Source: Emcibacter sp.
Lineage (GTDB): Bacteria > Pseudomonadota > Alphaproteobacteria > Sphingomonadales > Emcibacteraceae
Direction of reading: 5' to 3'
Assembly (NCBI GenBank): GCA_023142175.1
Contig: JAGLJX010000183.1
Coordinates: forward strand, 1-10,425
Length of the DNA: 10,425 nucleotides
The notes under the pieces were generated by a model that saw only the letters and a list, made by a program, of their open reading frames with translations, searched no databases and was not told the DNA's origin. Shown here piece by piece: positions 1 to 7,533 of this stretch; positions within the stretch are counted from its first letter, which is position 1, and each line of letters opens with the position of its first letter. The translations under genes were made by a program, and so were the position numbers.

Positions 1-443
1 TGAATCACAGTAGTATCAGTGGTCAGGCGTGAAATAATATCCCCAGACATATTTTTCTCAAAGAATGTCGGGCTTAAGCGAATGACGTTGCCATATACCG
101 CCCGCCGGATATCTGTGACGACTCGCTCCCCAAGCCATGACACGAAATAAAACCGGGCAAAGGTCGCAACAGCAAGCAAAAGAGCAACCGCCAGAAGAAC
201 CGCAAAATAAACATTTATTAAATCTGCTTTTTCACCGGAAAATCCAACATCAATCATCCGGCGAAAAGCCATTGGGATCATCAATGTGGCCCCAGATGCA
301 AATAATAATGCAATCAGCGCCCCGACCATGGCTTTCTTATATTGAGCAAGAAATTTCCACAACAGGTTGATTTCACTTACTTTTTTGCGAGGAGCAAGAT
401 CTTTATCCGATCCTAAAACCTTGTTACGTGCTGATCTTTGCAT
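1..443 (-). CDS. ABC exporter, permease/ATP-binding fusion (MsbA-like), N-terminal part
   Basis: This is a partial gene. The start is the ATG whose complement is at 441-443, and the reading frame stays open to the left edge, giving 147 residues. After a basic N-terminus (MQRSARNKVL, then PRKK) come two hydrophobic segments at about residues 35-53 and 74-95, then the first cytoplasmic loop ending in SRLTTDTTVIQ. That loop is characteristic of type I (ABCB/MsbA-like) exporters, which fuse a six-helix permease to an ATPase and work as dimers in the inner membrane. The nucleotide-binding half would lie beyond the window. A GGGAA ribosome-binding sequence sits about 5 bases before the start, and a plausible promoter lies at 480-508. 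The gene is divergent from rpmE. Substrate (lipid, peptide or drug) cannot be told from this part, so no symbol is given. Confidence 0.9.
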   Translation of the reverse strand, partial: MQRSARNKVLGSDKDLAPRKKVSEINLLWKFLAQYKKAMVGALIALLFASGATLMIPMAFRRMIDVGFSGEKADLINVYFAVLLAVALLLAVATFARFYFVSWLGERVVTDIRRAVYGNVIRLSPTFFEKNMSGDIISRLTTDTTVI

Positions 444-479
444 TAATTCCCTGAACCTTTTTAATTTTTAGTGATAAAT

Positions 480-508
480 CATATAGCAGGCATCACGCGT
501 CGTCACAA
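480..508 (-). promoter_or_regulatory. Predicted sigma70-like promoter of the ABC exporter gene
   Basis: Read on the minus strand, a -35 element TTGTGA (complement of 503-508) and a -10 element TATATG (complement of 480-485) are separated by 17 bases. They lie about 37 bases upstream of the exporter start. A small inverted repeat GTCGT-CACA-ACGAC (499-512) overlaps the -35 element. The elements are seen in the sequence; promoter function is inferred. Confidence 0.45.
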
Positions 509-538
509 CGACCAAAACCAAGAAAGTATAAACTCCCC

Positions 539-567
539 TTGCATTCATAATAGGGGTTCGGTATATA
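539..567 (+). promoter_or_regulatory. Predicted sigma70-like promoter of rpmE
   Basis: TTGCAT (539-544) and TATATA (562-567) are spaced by 17 bases, which is optimal for a housekeeping sigma factor. Transcription would start near 574, leaving a leader of about 25 bases that contains the GGAGAG ribosome-binding sequence before ATG 601. A short inverted repeat CCCCT (535-539) / AGGGG (552-556) overlaps the -35 element and spacer. It could be an operator or chance. Confidence 0.5.
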
Positions 568-600
568 GGCCCAACAAATTTTCGCGGAGAGAAAAAAGCG

Positions 601-825
601 ATGAAACAAGATATACACCCAGACTATCACGAAATTAAAGTGGTAATGACGGACGGCACCACCTACCAAACTTTCTCCACATGGGGCAAGGAAGGTGATA
701 CAATGACATTAGAAGTCGATCCAAAATCCCATCCTGCATGGACGGGCGGAACGAAGAAAATTGCTGATAAAGGGCGCGTTGCTCAGTTCAACAAGCGTTT
801 TAGCAACTTCAAACTGTCAAAATAA
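601..825 (+). CDS. rpmE: 50S ribosomal protein L31
   Basis: The 74-residue product begins [20 protein letters not shown] and contains the family signatures STWGKEGDT and [11 protein letters not shown], ending with the FNKRF block. L31 is a small protein of the large ribosomal subunit that helps bridge the two subunits. Length and sequence match the alphaproteobacterial form. There are no cysteines, so it lacks the zinc-binding motif of C+ type L31. The start is supported by GGAGAG about 11 bases upstream. The gene stands alone between its own promoter and a strong terminator. The order ABC exporter, rpmE, DUF1465, DUF1192 agrees with what I recall of alphaproteobacterial chromosomes. Confidence 0.97.
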   Translation: MKQDIHPDYHEIKVVMTDGTTYQTFSTWGKEGDTMTLEVDPKSHPAWTGGTKKIADKGRVAQFNKRFSNFKLSK

Positions 826-846
826 CCGACCGTTTATAAAATTCAG

Positions 847-886
847 ATCAGAGGCATCTATTTCCATAGGTGCCTCTGATTTTTTT
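847..886 (+). terminator. rpmE: Intrinsic terminator of rpmE, possibly bidirectional
   Basis: A perfect 10-bp stem (847-856 with 871-880) continues inward for five more pairs, one of them a G-T wobble, to a 4-base loop at 862-865. It is followed by seven T residues (880-886). It lies 21 bases after the rpmE stop and 11 bases beyond the stop of the convergent rcdA-family gene. The same hairpin could therefore also end that transcript, although the T-run on that side is weaker. Confidence 0.85.
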
Positions 887-897
887 ATGGCTGATTC

Positions 898-1386
898 TTA
901 TCCTAGGTTGTCTTTATTATTAATGCGGTCAAATAGTTGATGGACAGGGTTTGAGTCTTCACGTTCGCCGTAAACCATGTTGTCCATACGCGACACCTGA
1001 CGATAAAGATTTTGCGCCTTTTGCAGAAAAACAATGAATTGTTGGGGTAAATTTACTTTTTTGGTATCAACCTCGGCAAGACAGATATCGCTGGCCCCCA
1101 GCCGGAATTTTATGGTACCGGCCTGTTCTTTGGTGATTTCACCAGAAGCAACTCCCTTTTGAACCAGAAACCATGACATCACCTGCATCAAACATGTGGA
1201 TATGCGCATACTTTCACTGGCATAATAAACATCTTTGTCCGCACTTGTATCATAGTCCCTGAAATGTTCCTTTTCCACCTCAAGGTAACTGGCAACTTCC
1301 TGTGTCAGCTCCATAGCTTCCTGATATGATTTTTCCAAAAACCGAGAATCAAGCAAACCATCTCTATTAAGGTTCTGCTGCGTCAT
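898..1386 (-). CDS. rcdA: RcdA-family (DUF1465) protein, putative ClpXP adaptor for CtrA degradation
   Basis: This 162-residue protein has no signal peptide or membrane segment. It carries the conserved helical core of DUF1465: YASESMRISTCLMQVMSWFL (residues 55-74), followed by VQKGV, a KFRLG block (93-97) and a C-terminal LYRQVSRMDNMVYG stretch (127-140). The family member studied in Caulobacter crescentus, RcdA, acts with CpdR and PopA to deliver the cell-cycle regulator CtrA and other substrates to the ClpXP protease. The same role here is inferred from family membership. The start ATG (complement of 1384-1386) has only a weak GGGT upstream. The gene follows the DUF1192 gene by 102 bases on the same strand and converges on rpmE. 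The symbol is by homology only. Confidence 0.8.
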   Translation of the reverse strand: MTQQNLNRDGLLDSRFLEKSYQEAMELTQEVASYLEVEKEHFRDYDTSADKDVYYASESMRISTCLMQVMSWFLVQKGVASGEITKEQAGTIKFRLGASDICLAEVDTKKVNLPQQFIVFLQKAQNLYRQVSRMDNMVYGEREDSNPVHQLFDRINNKDNLG

Positions 1387-1487
1387 ATAAATCTACCCAA
1401 AATTAATTTAAATTTCAAACTAACGTGAATTCATTAAAGGGGAGTTACTATTCAAGAAACTTGTTTTGAGGTTATAGAAACAATATT

Positions 1488-1685
1488 TTATTTGAAAAAG
1501 CTTTCAGCAGACTCTTTTGCAGCTCCTTTGTCTGTAATAGCCTGTTCGGTCCTGTCTATTTCCGACCCTAACGCTTGCAGACGAGCCTTTAATACTTCAA
1601 CGGAATGCGTTGCCAGATCTTCCTTCATCATCTCCATAATGGGTGAATTTTTCGCCAGGGGAAAATCATCATCAAAATCAGTCAT
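1488..1685 (-). CDS. DUF1192 family small protein
   Basis: The 65-residue product starts MTDFDDDFPLAKN and ends AKESAESFFK. It is acidic at the N-terminus and then forms a predicted coiled coil (SVEVLKARLQALGSEIDRTE), the usual build of DUF1192 proteins of about 60 residues. Molecular function is unknown. The frame stays open much further upstream (to 2219), but the start at complement 1683-1685 is chosen for three reasons: it gives the family's normal length, AAGGGA lies 5 bases upstream, and a longer product would run antisense through the quinone oxidoreductase gene. It lies just upstream of the rcdA-family gene on the same strand and is divergent from the oxidoreductase. Confidence 0.85.
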   Translation of the reverse strand: MTDFDDDFPLAKNSPIMEMMKEDLATHSVEVLKARLQALGSEIDRTEQAITDKGAAKESAESFFK

Positions 1686-1721
1686 TTTATTCCCTTGATA
1701 TTTTGTCAATAATGTACATTT

Positions 1722-1749
1722 TCTATAGCATACCTGAATGGACAGCCAA
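1722..1749 (-). promoter_or_regulatory. Possible promoter for the DUF1192-rcdA transcript
   Basis: On the minus strand TTGGCT (complement of 1744-1749) and TATAGA (complement of 1722-1727) are spaced by 16 bases. They lie in the 79-base gap between the DUF1192 gene and the divergent oxidoreductase gene. A perfect 10-bp palindrome AATGTACATT (1711-1720) sits just downstream and could be an operator. The match is moderate, so confidence is low. Confidence 0.3.
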
Positions 1750-1764
1750 AAAGAAAGATAACCT

Positions 1765-2772
1765 ATGACTAAATCTTCGCCAGAATTCATGACAGCCATC
1801 GAAATTACAAAATTTGGTAGCCCAGATGTCCTGAAACCCCGGCAAATCCCCCTGCCCCAAATAAATGATGATGAAGTGTTGATCAAGGTTGCGGCGGCGG
1901 GCGTTAACCGCCCTGACATCATGCAGCGCACGGGAATGTATCCGGCTCCAAAAGGTGTAACTAAAATACCCGGTTTGGAAATATCCGGCGAAATTATTGA
2001 GATGGGTAAAAATGTAGCCGGATGGAACATCGGGGATAAAATATGTGGTCTGGTGGCTGGCGGTGGATATGCTGAATATTGCACGGTTCCGGCAACACAA
2101 TGCCTGCCCATTCCAAAGGGCCTCAGCATGACCGAAGCCGCCGCCCTGCCCGAGACTTTTTTCACGGTATGGTCCAATGTCTTTGATCGTGGCGCATTAA
2201 AAGAGGGTGAAACCTTCATGGTTCACGGCGGCACATCCGGCATTGGCACAACGGCCATACAAATGGCAAAGGCATTTGGCGCAACGGTTATCACCACTTC
2301 CGGAAGTGATGAAAAGGTGGATTTTTGCTCTGAACTTGGCGCTGACCTGTCGATAAATTACAAAACCCATGATTTTGCCGAGGAAGTAAAGAACTTTACC
2401 GAAGGCAAGGGCGTCAATGTCCTGCTCGATATGGTAGCGGGCGATTATATGAAGCGGAATTTTATGGTTATGGCCGTTGAAGGGCGCATTGTTATGATTG
2501 CAGTTCTGCGCGGGCCGAAGGTCAAGGCCAACATCCTGCCCATCATGTTAAAACGCCTGACCTTCACCGGCTCCACCTTAAGGGCGCGGGAGACGGCCTT
2601 TAAAGCGGATATAGCACGTAGTCTGCACGAGAAAGTCTGGCCGCTTATAGAACAGGGAAAAATTAATCCGGTTATCAGCAAAGTCTTTGCCCTTAAAGAT
2701 GCCGCAGATGCCCATGCTTTTCTGGAAAGTGGCAGGAATATTGGAAAGATAGTGCTTAAAGTCGCTGGGTAA
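1765..2772 (+). CDS. NAD(P)H:quinone oxidoreductase, PIG3 family (zinc-free MDR)
   Basis: This 335-residue cytosolic enzyme belongs to the medium-chain dehydrogenase/reductase superfamily, quinone reductase branch, which reduces quinones or activated double bonds with NAD(P)H. The N-terminal catalytic domain carries VLIKVAAAGVNRPDIMQRTG (residues 38-57) and IPGLEISGE (68-76). The Rossmann nucleotide-binding loop is HGGTSGIGTTAIQ (154-166). The cysteine and histidine ligands of zinc-dependent alcohol dehydrogenases are absent, as expected for this branch. Length is normal for the PIG3 subfamily. The first ATG (1765) has only an A-rich AAGAAAGA upstream. An internal ATG at 1789 (MTAIEIT) matches the usual family N-terminus and is an equally possible start. 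The gene ends 61 bases before the dehalogenase, which has its own promoter. Confidence 0.9.
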   Translation: MTKSSPEFMTAIEITKFGSPDVLKPRQIPLPQINDDEVLIKVAAAGVNRPDIMQRTGMYPAPKGVTKIPGLEISGEIIEMGKNVAGWNIGDKICGLVAGGGYAEYCTVPATQCLPIPKGLSMTEAAALPETFFTVWSNVFDRGALKEGETFMVHGGTSGIGTTAIQMAKAFGATVITTSGSDEKVDFCSELGADLSINYKTHDFAEEVKNFTEGKGVNVLLDMVAGDYMKRNFMVMAVEGRIVMIAVLRGPKVKANILPIMLKRLTFTGSTLRARETAFKADIARSLHEKVWPLIEQGKINPVISKVFALKDAADAHAFLESGRNIGKIVLKVAG

Positions 2773-2787
2773 CTCTCGCCAATATAC

Positions 2788-2816
2788 TTGAAAGTTCAAT
2801 TATGTTTGGATAAAAT
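2788..2816 (+). promoter_or_regulatory. Predicted promoter of the reductive dehalogenase gene, with operator-like inverted repeat
   Basis: TTGAAA (2788-2793) and TAAAAT (2811-2816) are spaced by exactly 17 bases. This is the best sigma70-like match I see in the window. Transcription would begin near 2823, only about 11 bases before the first ATG. The -35 element is part of a perfect inverted repeat TTGAA-AG-TTCAA (2788-2799), a likely place for a regulator to bind. Promoter and operator roles are inferred from sequence only. Confidence 0.55.
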
Positions 2817-2833
2817 ACCTTATAGTCCTCACA

Positions 2834-5800
2834 ATGGATATGCATATGCGCCTTTTTTCCTATAAAAACCGCCCCTTTCATTTGGGCCCTTACCCGTTGG
2901 AAAATTTAAAGCGCACGAACAAACCCGTTGACCTGTCTGCTATCCCAATGATGCTGCCGGTATCTTTTAACCGCCCCGAAGACCCCACGAACCTGATCAA
3001 TGCCATGAGGGATTATCAGGCCATGCTTGATTCCATCCGGGATGGCATGGTCAAGGCTGAAAAGGCTGAAATCCCGGATGACCTCGTGGAACGGTCTAAT
3101 AACCTGAAATCCTTTGGCTATTATTGCGATGCCAGTCAGGTTGGGGTTTGTGAATTGCCAAAGGAAGCCATACTTGAAACGCCTATTGTCAATCCAGACA
3201 TTAATCGCCTTGCAGATATCCTGAAAAACAAGCAGACCAGCACTTTGGCATCCGGTGTGGATATAATCATGGCGGAACTTAAAGAAGCCATGGAAGCCCC
3301 GCCCAGCCGGATAGATCATCATACCCATGCTATTGTGTATCTGTATGAATTTCCCCGCGATCCGGGGGAGGATGAAGCCGGGGCGGACTGGATACAGGAT
3401 AGCCAGATTGAGCGGGCGGCGGTTCGGGCAGCAGAAACCATAGCCACCCTCGCAAATTATATCCGCCTTCTGGGTCATGAGGCCCGCGCCCATACCCACA
3501 GCTCTTCAGATGTTAATCTCTATGCGCTCGCCGTCGCGGCGGGTCTTGGAACCATTGAGCAGGGTGAGAATGGCCCCTATATCACCACCCCCCATATGGG
3601 CCGCCGTTTTGGCATTGGAGCCATAACCACAACATTGGCAATGCAGCCTGACCTGCCACTGGTCAAAGAAAAATGGCTTGGCCCCAAATGGTGGCTTGGC
3701 AAAGGCGTAGCCAAAAATGGCTTTAACCAGCAGCTTTTCAAAAATCGTGCCTTCAAGGATGGTGCCTATCCCTTTGAACGAACGGATAGACAGAATGATA
3801 CAACAACATTCATTGATGATGATCGTGTTGCCCGGGTTCCCAAAAGAGCGGATATGTTCGCCCGCGCCCTGTTCGGCGATATGGGAAAAGCCAATCAGGA
3901 AGCGGCAAAGAACGGAAATTATGTCCGTAAAAACGCCACGTCCTATGCTGCGCGGCGACCTCTGGGGGCCTTCATCGTGATACAGAATGGCGAAGCCGCA
4001 CCAGAAATCAATCAAACGGCCCTTGATGCCGACCGCAATGCAGTAAATATCAAGGCGGCGCTCTATTTCCTCGGCTCCGATGCGGTTGGTATAAGCCATT
4101 GTCCCGACTGGGCCTATTATTCCCATGACGCGGCGGGCGATGAGATAATTCCCTATCACAAGAATGCCATTTCAGTGATAATAGATCAGGGCCATGAGAC
4201 CATGGACGGGGCCAGCGGCGATGACTGGATCGCCTGCGCCCAGTCCATGCGGGCTTACCTGCGATTCTCCCTGTTGGGTGGTATTATTGCAAGCCATATC
4301 CGTTCCCTTGGCTATAGCGCGCGCGCACATACGGTCATGGACGGCGAAGTCCTGCAACCGCCGTTGTTGCTGTTGTCCGGCCTTGGCGAGGTGAGCCGGA
4401 TCGGGGAAGTTATCCTAAACCCTTATCTTGGCCCACGGCTAAAATCGGGGGTAATTACCACCGATATGCCGCTAACCCATGACAGACCCATAAATTTTGG
4501 CCTTCAGAATTTTTGCGATAATTGCAATAAATGTGCGCGGGAATGTCCGTCCGGCGCTATTACGGCCGGACCAAAACTAATGTTTAACGGCTATGAAATC
4601 TGGAAATCAGACAGCCAGAAATGCGTGACCTACCGCATTGGACAGACCGCAGGGGCCATGTGTGGTCGTTGCATGAAAACCTGCCCGTGGAATCTGGAAG
4701 GACTGTTCGCTGAAGCTCCGTTTCGCTGGCTCGCTATAAAAGCACCTTGGGCCGCTAAATCTCTGGCAAAATTTGACGACTGGCTCGGCAATGGCCGCCT
4801 GAATCCGATAAAAAAATGGTGGTGGGATCTGGAGATGACGGATGAAGGCCCCTACCGGCAAGCCGGGCAAACCAACAAGCGGGAATTGCAGGTTAATTTG
4901 GACTTGAAATATGAGGATCAGACCTTGGCGGTTTATCCGGCCAACCTTGCCCCGCCGCCCTATCTGGCCCCCTATCCAATGGACCGGGAAGCAGGCATAG
5001 CCGCTTACGCAGGTTTAATCACGCCAAGAGCTTATAAAAATCGGCTGAAATTAGGCGATACAAATGATCTGGCTCACGAATTCACCATGCCCGAAGGGCC
5101 TGCGCCGGTATTTCAGGTGGAAGTCAGCTCCGTGGATCACATGACGGACGATGTGACCAAATACGAATTTTCAAGAATTGACGGCAAGGATTTTCCTGCA
5201 TTCTATGCGGGTGCTCATATTGACGTGGTAGTTGCTCCGGAATTCTTCCGCCAATATAGCCTGTCGGGCAATCCGGCGGATTTATCCCGCTACCAAATCG
5301 CCGTCCTGCGGGAAGATAACGGGCGGGGCGGATCGAAACTCCTGCGCCGGATTTTTAACGAAGGACGCAAGGTGTTTATCTCACCGCCGCGTAACCACTT
5401 CCCCCTTGATGAGACCGCACATAAATCTTATCTCATGGGTGGCGGCATCGGCATTACCCCGATGATCGCCATGGCCCACAGGCTCCATACATTGGGCAGG
5501 GATTTTGAACTGCATTATTCTGCTAAATCCAGAAATATAGCTGGTTTTCTTGATGATTTTTCCCATTTTCCGTGGAAACAAAATATCCATTTTCATTTTT
5601 CCGATGAAGGCTCACGGGTTGAATTGGACAAGATTTTCAGTGAATTCCAGCAGGACCATCATATCTATGTTTGCGGCCCCGATCGGTTCATGAATGCAGT
5701 TCTGGAGGCGGGAGAAAAAGCGGGCTACGCGCAAGAGAACCTGCATAGAGAATATTTTTCTGTCCCCGAAACGCCCGACTATATCAATCATGATTTCAAG

Positions 5801-6055
5801 CTTAAGCTCGCCAAGTCTGGTCTGGAAATCATTGTTCCGGCTGATAAAACTGCTACAGAAGCCTTGGACGATGCCGGTATTCATGTGGATGTAAAATGCT
5901 CGGATGGCCTATGCGGGGTTTGCTCCTGCGGGTTGCTGGATGGTGATGTGGAACACCGGGATTTTGTACTCAGTAAAAACGCACGGAAAGAAAAAATAAT
6001 TCTCTGTTCTTCCCGCGCCCTTAAAGAAAACGGTGTCGTAACGATCGACCTATAA
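2834..6055 (+). CDS. Self-sufficient cobalamin-dependent reductive dehalogenase fused to an NAD(P)H reductase module
   Basis: The 1073-residue product is predicted to replace a halogen by hydrogen on an organohalide, with electrons from NAD(P)H. Residues 1 to about 550 form the reductive dehalogenase (RdhA) core. It includes [12 protein letters not shown] (489-500), [20 protein letters not shown] (516-535) and RPINFG (551-556). Next come two [4Fe-4S] motifs: C561, C564, C567, C571 and C597, C610, C613, C617. A proline-rich linker (about 700-757) leads to a phthalate-dioxygenase-reductase-like module: flavin-binding RQYSLSG (806-812), NAD(P)-binding GGGIGITPM (869-877) and CGPDRFM (947-953), and a plant-type [2Fe-2S] site (C1022, C1027, C1030, C1058). 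There is no Tat signal, no membrane segment and no rdhB neighbour, so it is probably cytoplasmic and catabolic. BhbA (dibromo-hydroxybenzoate) and NpRdhA (dibromophenols) are the closest characterised types known to me. Y428 or Y429 may be the proton donor (compare NpRdhA Tyr426), but I cannot align them. No Shine-Dalgarno precedes ATG 2834; in-frame ATGs at 2840 and 2846 are alternatives. The substrate is unknown. Confidence 0.9.
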   Translation: MDMHMRLFSYKNRPFHLGPYPLENLKRTNKPVDLSAIPMMLPVSFNRPEDPTNLINAMRDYQAMLDSIRDGMVKAEKAEIPDDLVERSNNLKSFGYYCDASQVGVCELPKEAILETPIVNPDINRLADILKNKQTSTLASGVDIIMAELKEAMEAPPSRIDHHTHAIVYLYEFPRDPGEDEAGADWIQDSQIERAAVRAAETIATLANYIRLLGHEARAHTHSSSDVNLYALAVAAGLGTIEQGENGPYITTPHMGRRFGIGAITTTLAMQPDLPLVKEKWLGPKWWLGKGVAKNGFNQQLFKNRAFKDGAYPFERTDRQNDTTTFIDDDRVARVPKRADMFARALFGDMGKANQEAAKNGNYVRKNATSYAARRPLGAFIVIQNGEAAPEINQTALDADRNAVNIKAALYFLGSDAVGISHCPDWAYYSHDAAGDEIIPYHKNAISVIIDQGHETMDGASGDDWIACAQSMRAYLRFSLLGGIIASHIRSLGYSARAHTVMDGEVLQPPLLLLSGLGEVSRIGEVILNPYLGPRLKSGVITTDMPLTHDRPINFGLQNFCDNCNKCARECPSGAITAGPKLMFNGYEIWKSDSQKCVTYRIGQTAGAMCGRCMKTCPWNLEGLFAEAPFRWLAIKAPWAAKSLAKFDDWLGNGRLNPIKKWWWDLEMTDEGPYRQAGQTNKRELQVNLDLKYEDQTLAVYPANLAPPPYLAPYPMDREAGIAAYAGLITPRAYKNRLKLGDTNDLAHEFTMPEGPAPVFQVEVSSVDHMTDDVTKYEFSRIDGKDFPAFYAGAHIDVVVAPEFFRQYSLSGNPADLSRYQIAVLREDNGRGGSKLLRRIFNEGRKVFISPPRNHFPLDETAHKSYLMGGGIGITPMIAMAHRLHTLGRDFELHYSAKSRNIAGFLDDFSHFPWKQNIHFHFSDEGSRVELDKIFSEFQQDHHIYVCGPDRFMNAVLEAGEKAGYAQENLHREYFSVPETPDYINHDFKLKLAKSGLEIIVPADKTATEALDDAGIHVDVKCSDGLCGVCSCGLLDGDVEHRDFVLSKNARKEKIILCSSRALKENGVVTIDL

Positions 6056-6685
6056 TGCAACCTTGAAGTTGGCTTCTGTGCGGGCGCATATTTCGTCCAC
6101 GGTAACGTCCGGCGCTAATTCCACCAATGTCGCACCACCATCATCAATGGTGAAGACACCAACGTCCGAAATAATCATGTCAACCACCCGTACCCCGGTC
6201 AATGGCAATGTACATTCCCTGAGGAATTTGGCACTGCCGTCACGAGCATTGTGATCCATAATAATGACAACTTTTTTAACGCCAGCCACCAAATCCATAG
6301 CCCCGCCCATGCCCTTAACCATCTTGCCAGGAATCATCCAGTTGGCCAGATCACCGTTTTCCGCGACCTGCATAGCGCCAAGGATACTGAGCGCAATATG
6401 CCCGCCCCGTATCATGCCAAAGCTGTCGGCGGATGAAAAATAACTGGTACTGTCCAGCTCGGTAATGGTCTGCTTGCCGGCATTAATCAGGTCGGGGTCA
6501 ATGTCTTCCTCATACGGGAATGGCCCCATGCCCAACATGCCATTTTCGCTTTGCAATGTGACGTTAATGCCATCAGGGATAAAATTCGCCACCAGCGTAG
6601 GAATACCGATGCCCAGATTAACATAAAATCCGTCCTGAAGTTCCTGTGCTGCACGGCGGGCCATATCTTGTCTTGTCCAGGCCAT
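6050..6685 (-). CDS. scoB: 3-oxoacid (succinyl-CoA:acetoacetate) CoA-transferase, subunit B
   Basis: This 211-residue protein is the beta subunit of a class I CoA-transferase. The enzyme moves CoA between succinyl-CoA and acetoacetate or similar 3-oxoacids, linking ketone-body, polyhydroxybutyrate or aromatic-acid breakdown to central metabolism. GIGIPT (25-30) and [10 protein letters not shown] (46-55) are present; E47 is the expected catalytic glutamate that forms the CoA thioester. [19 protein letters not shown] is also typical. The start is supported by AGGAG upstream, and only 2 bases separate it from the scoA stop, so the subunits are co-translated. Its TAG stop (complement of 6050-6052) lies inside the last codons of the convergent dehalogenase gene, a 6-base tail-to-tail overlap. 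The exact 3-oxoacid used cannot be fixed from sequence; pcaJ/catJ-type adipate transferases are related. Confidence 0.92.
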   Translation of the reverse strand: MAWTRQDMARRAAQELQDGFYVNLGIGIPTLVANFIPDGINVTLQSENGMLGMGPFPYEEDIDPDLINAGKQTITELDSTSYFSSADSFGMIRGGHIALSILGAMQVAENGDLANWMIPGKMVKGMGGAMDLVAGVKKVVIIMDHNARDGSAKFLRECTLPLTGVRVVDMIISDVGVFTIDDGGATLVELAPDVTVDEICARTEANFKVAL

Positions 6686-6687
6686 GT

Positions 6688-7392
6688 TTATTCTCCTAAT
6701 TCGCGAATAGTACGTTGCTCGATGCGTTTTTCCAGATCTTTCGACTGGATAATACGCTGGACAAAAATACCGGGGGTATGGATCTGATCCGGGTCAAGCT
6801 CGCCAACCTCCACCAATTCCTCCACCTCGGCAATCGTAATCTTTCCGGCGGTGGCCATCATGGGATTAAAGTTGCGGGCGGTTTTACGAAAAATCAAATT
6901 GCCTTCCTTATCACCCTTCCATGCCTTTACCAGCGATACATCAGCCACTAGGCCGGTTTCCAAAACATAAACCTCCCCGTTGAAGTCTTTATGTTCCTTG
7001 CCTTCTGCGATCAGGGTTCCAACGCCGGTCTTGGTATAAAATCCGGGGATGCCTGCTCCGCCTGCCCGGATGCGTTCGGCAAGCGTACCCTGCGGGTTAA
7101 ATTCAAGTTCCAGCTCCTCTGCCAGGTACTGACGTTCAAATTCTTTATTCTCCCCCACATAAGAAGAGACCATTTTTTTGATCTGACGGGTTTGCAGCAA
7201 CAACCCCAAACCAAAATCATCGACTCCGGCATTATTGCTGATGGCGGTAATGCCTTGGGTTCCACTGTCACGTAAAGCTATGATCAGATTTTCGGGAATA
7301 CCACAAAGGCCGAACCCCCCCGCCATAATGGTCATGCCATCAAATAAAATCCCGTCGAGTGCTGACGCGGCATCTGCATATGGTTTTTTCAT
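6688..7392 (-). CDS. scoA: 3-oxoacid (succinyl-CoA:acetoacetate) CoA-transferase, subunit A
   Basis: This is the 234-residue alpha subunit, partner of ScoB. It shows the alpha-subunit glycine-rich signature [16 protein letters not shown] (22-37), [14 protein letters not shown] (52-65), the [16 protein letters not shown] block (110-125) and the [20 protein letters not shown] stretch near the C-terminus. Length is normal for the family. The start (complement of 7390-7392) has AGGAG about 10 bases upstream. The gene is first in the two-gene operon with scoB. The 141 bases between it and the HD-domain gene contain that gene's hairpin terminator, so scoAB probably has its own promoter in about 7393-7500; I see no convincing -35/-10 pair there. 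No regulator gene is adjacent. Confidence 0.92.
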   Translation of the reverse strand: MKKPYADAASALDGILFDGMTIMAGGFGLCGIPENLIIALRDSGTQGITAISNNAGVDDFGLGLLLQTRQIKKMVSSYVGENKEFERQYLAEELELEFNPQGTLAERIRAGGAGIPGFYTKTGVGTLIAEGKEHKDFNGEVYVLETGLVADVSLVKAWKGDKEGNLIFRKTARNFNPMMATAGKITIAEVEELVEVGELDPDQIHTPGIFVQRIIQSKDLEKRIEQRTIRELGE

Positions 7393-7505
7393 GTGGATTC
7401 TGCTCCTGAAGGAAGGTATTTTAGGTACAAACGAACCATTTAAAGAGATGGATACTACACCCTATCCTGTTGTGGAAGTTTTATCCTATATAACTTGAAG
7501 AAATC

Positions 7506-7527
7506 AACCAAGACTTTGGTCTTGGTT
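7506..7527 (-). terminator. Hairpin terminator of the HD-domain gene
   Basis: A perfect 9-bp stem (7506-7514 with 7519-7527) closes a 4-base loop. It lies 6 bases past the stop codon of the HD-domain gene on the minus strand. The tract after the stem (GATTTCTTC) is only moderately T-rich, so termination may be incomplete and some transcription could continue into scoAB. Confidence 0.6.
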
Positions 7528-7533
7528 TGCTAA

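Noticed and set aside
137..370. Plus-strand open frame of 77 codons
   Set aside because: It is a shadow of the ABC exporter coding sequence on the other strand and resembles no family.
531..600. Possible zinc-responsive (Zur) control of rpmE
   Set aside because: The protein is cysteine-free, but that is normal for alphaproteobacterial L31. I see no convincing Zur box and no zinc genes nearby.
531..1446. Shared 10-mer AACTCCCCTT upstream of rpmE (531-540, +) and upstream of rcdA (1437-1446, -)
   Set aside because: Many 10-base matches are expected by chance in a window this size searched on both strands, and the surrounding bases differ, so a shared operator is not supported.
1387..1487. Possible CtrA box (TTAA-N7-TTAA) before the rcdA-family gene
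   Set aside because: TTAA words occur in this A/T-rich gap (1403-1411), but none have the required 7-base spacing.
1686..2219. Upstream extension of the minus-strand DUF1192 frame, open to 2219
   Set aside because: It runs antisense through the quinone oxidoreductase gene, has no family resemblance, and the internal start gives the normal DUF1192 length with a ribosome-binding site.
2838..2847. ATATGCATAT palindrome as an NsrR-type binding site linking the Rrf2 regulator to the dehalogenase
   Set aside because: It is a by-product of the codons for Met-His-Met at the start, is too short to identify a regulator, and the two genes are 4 kb apart.
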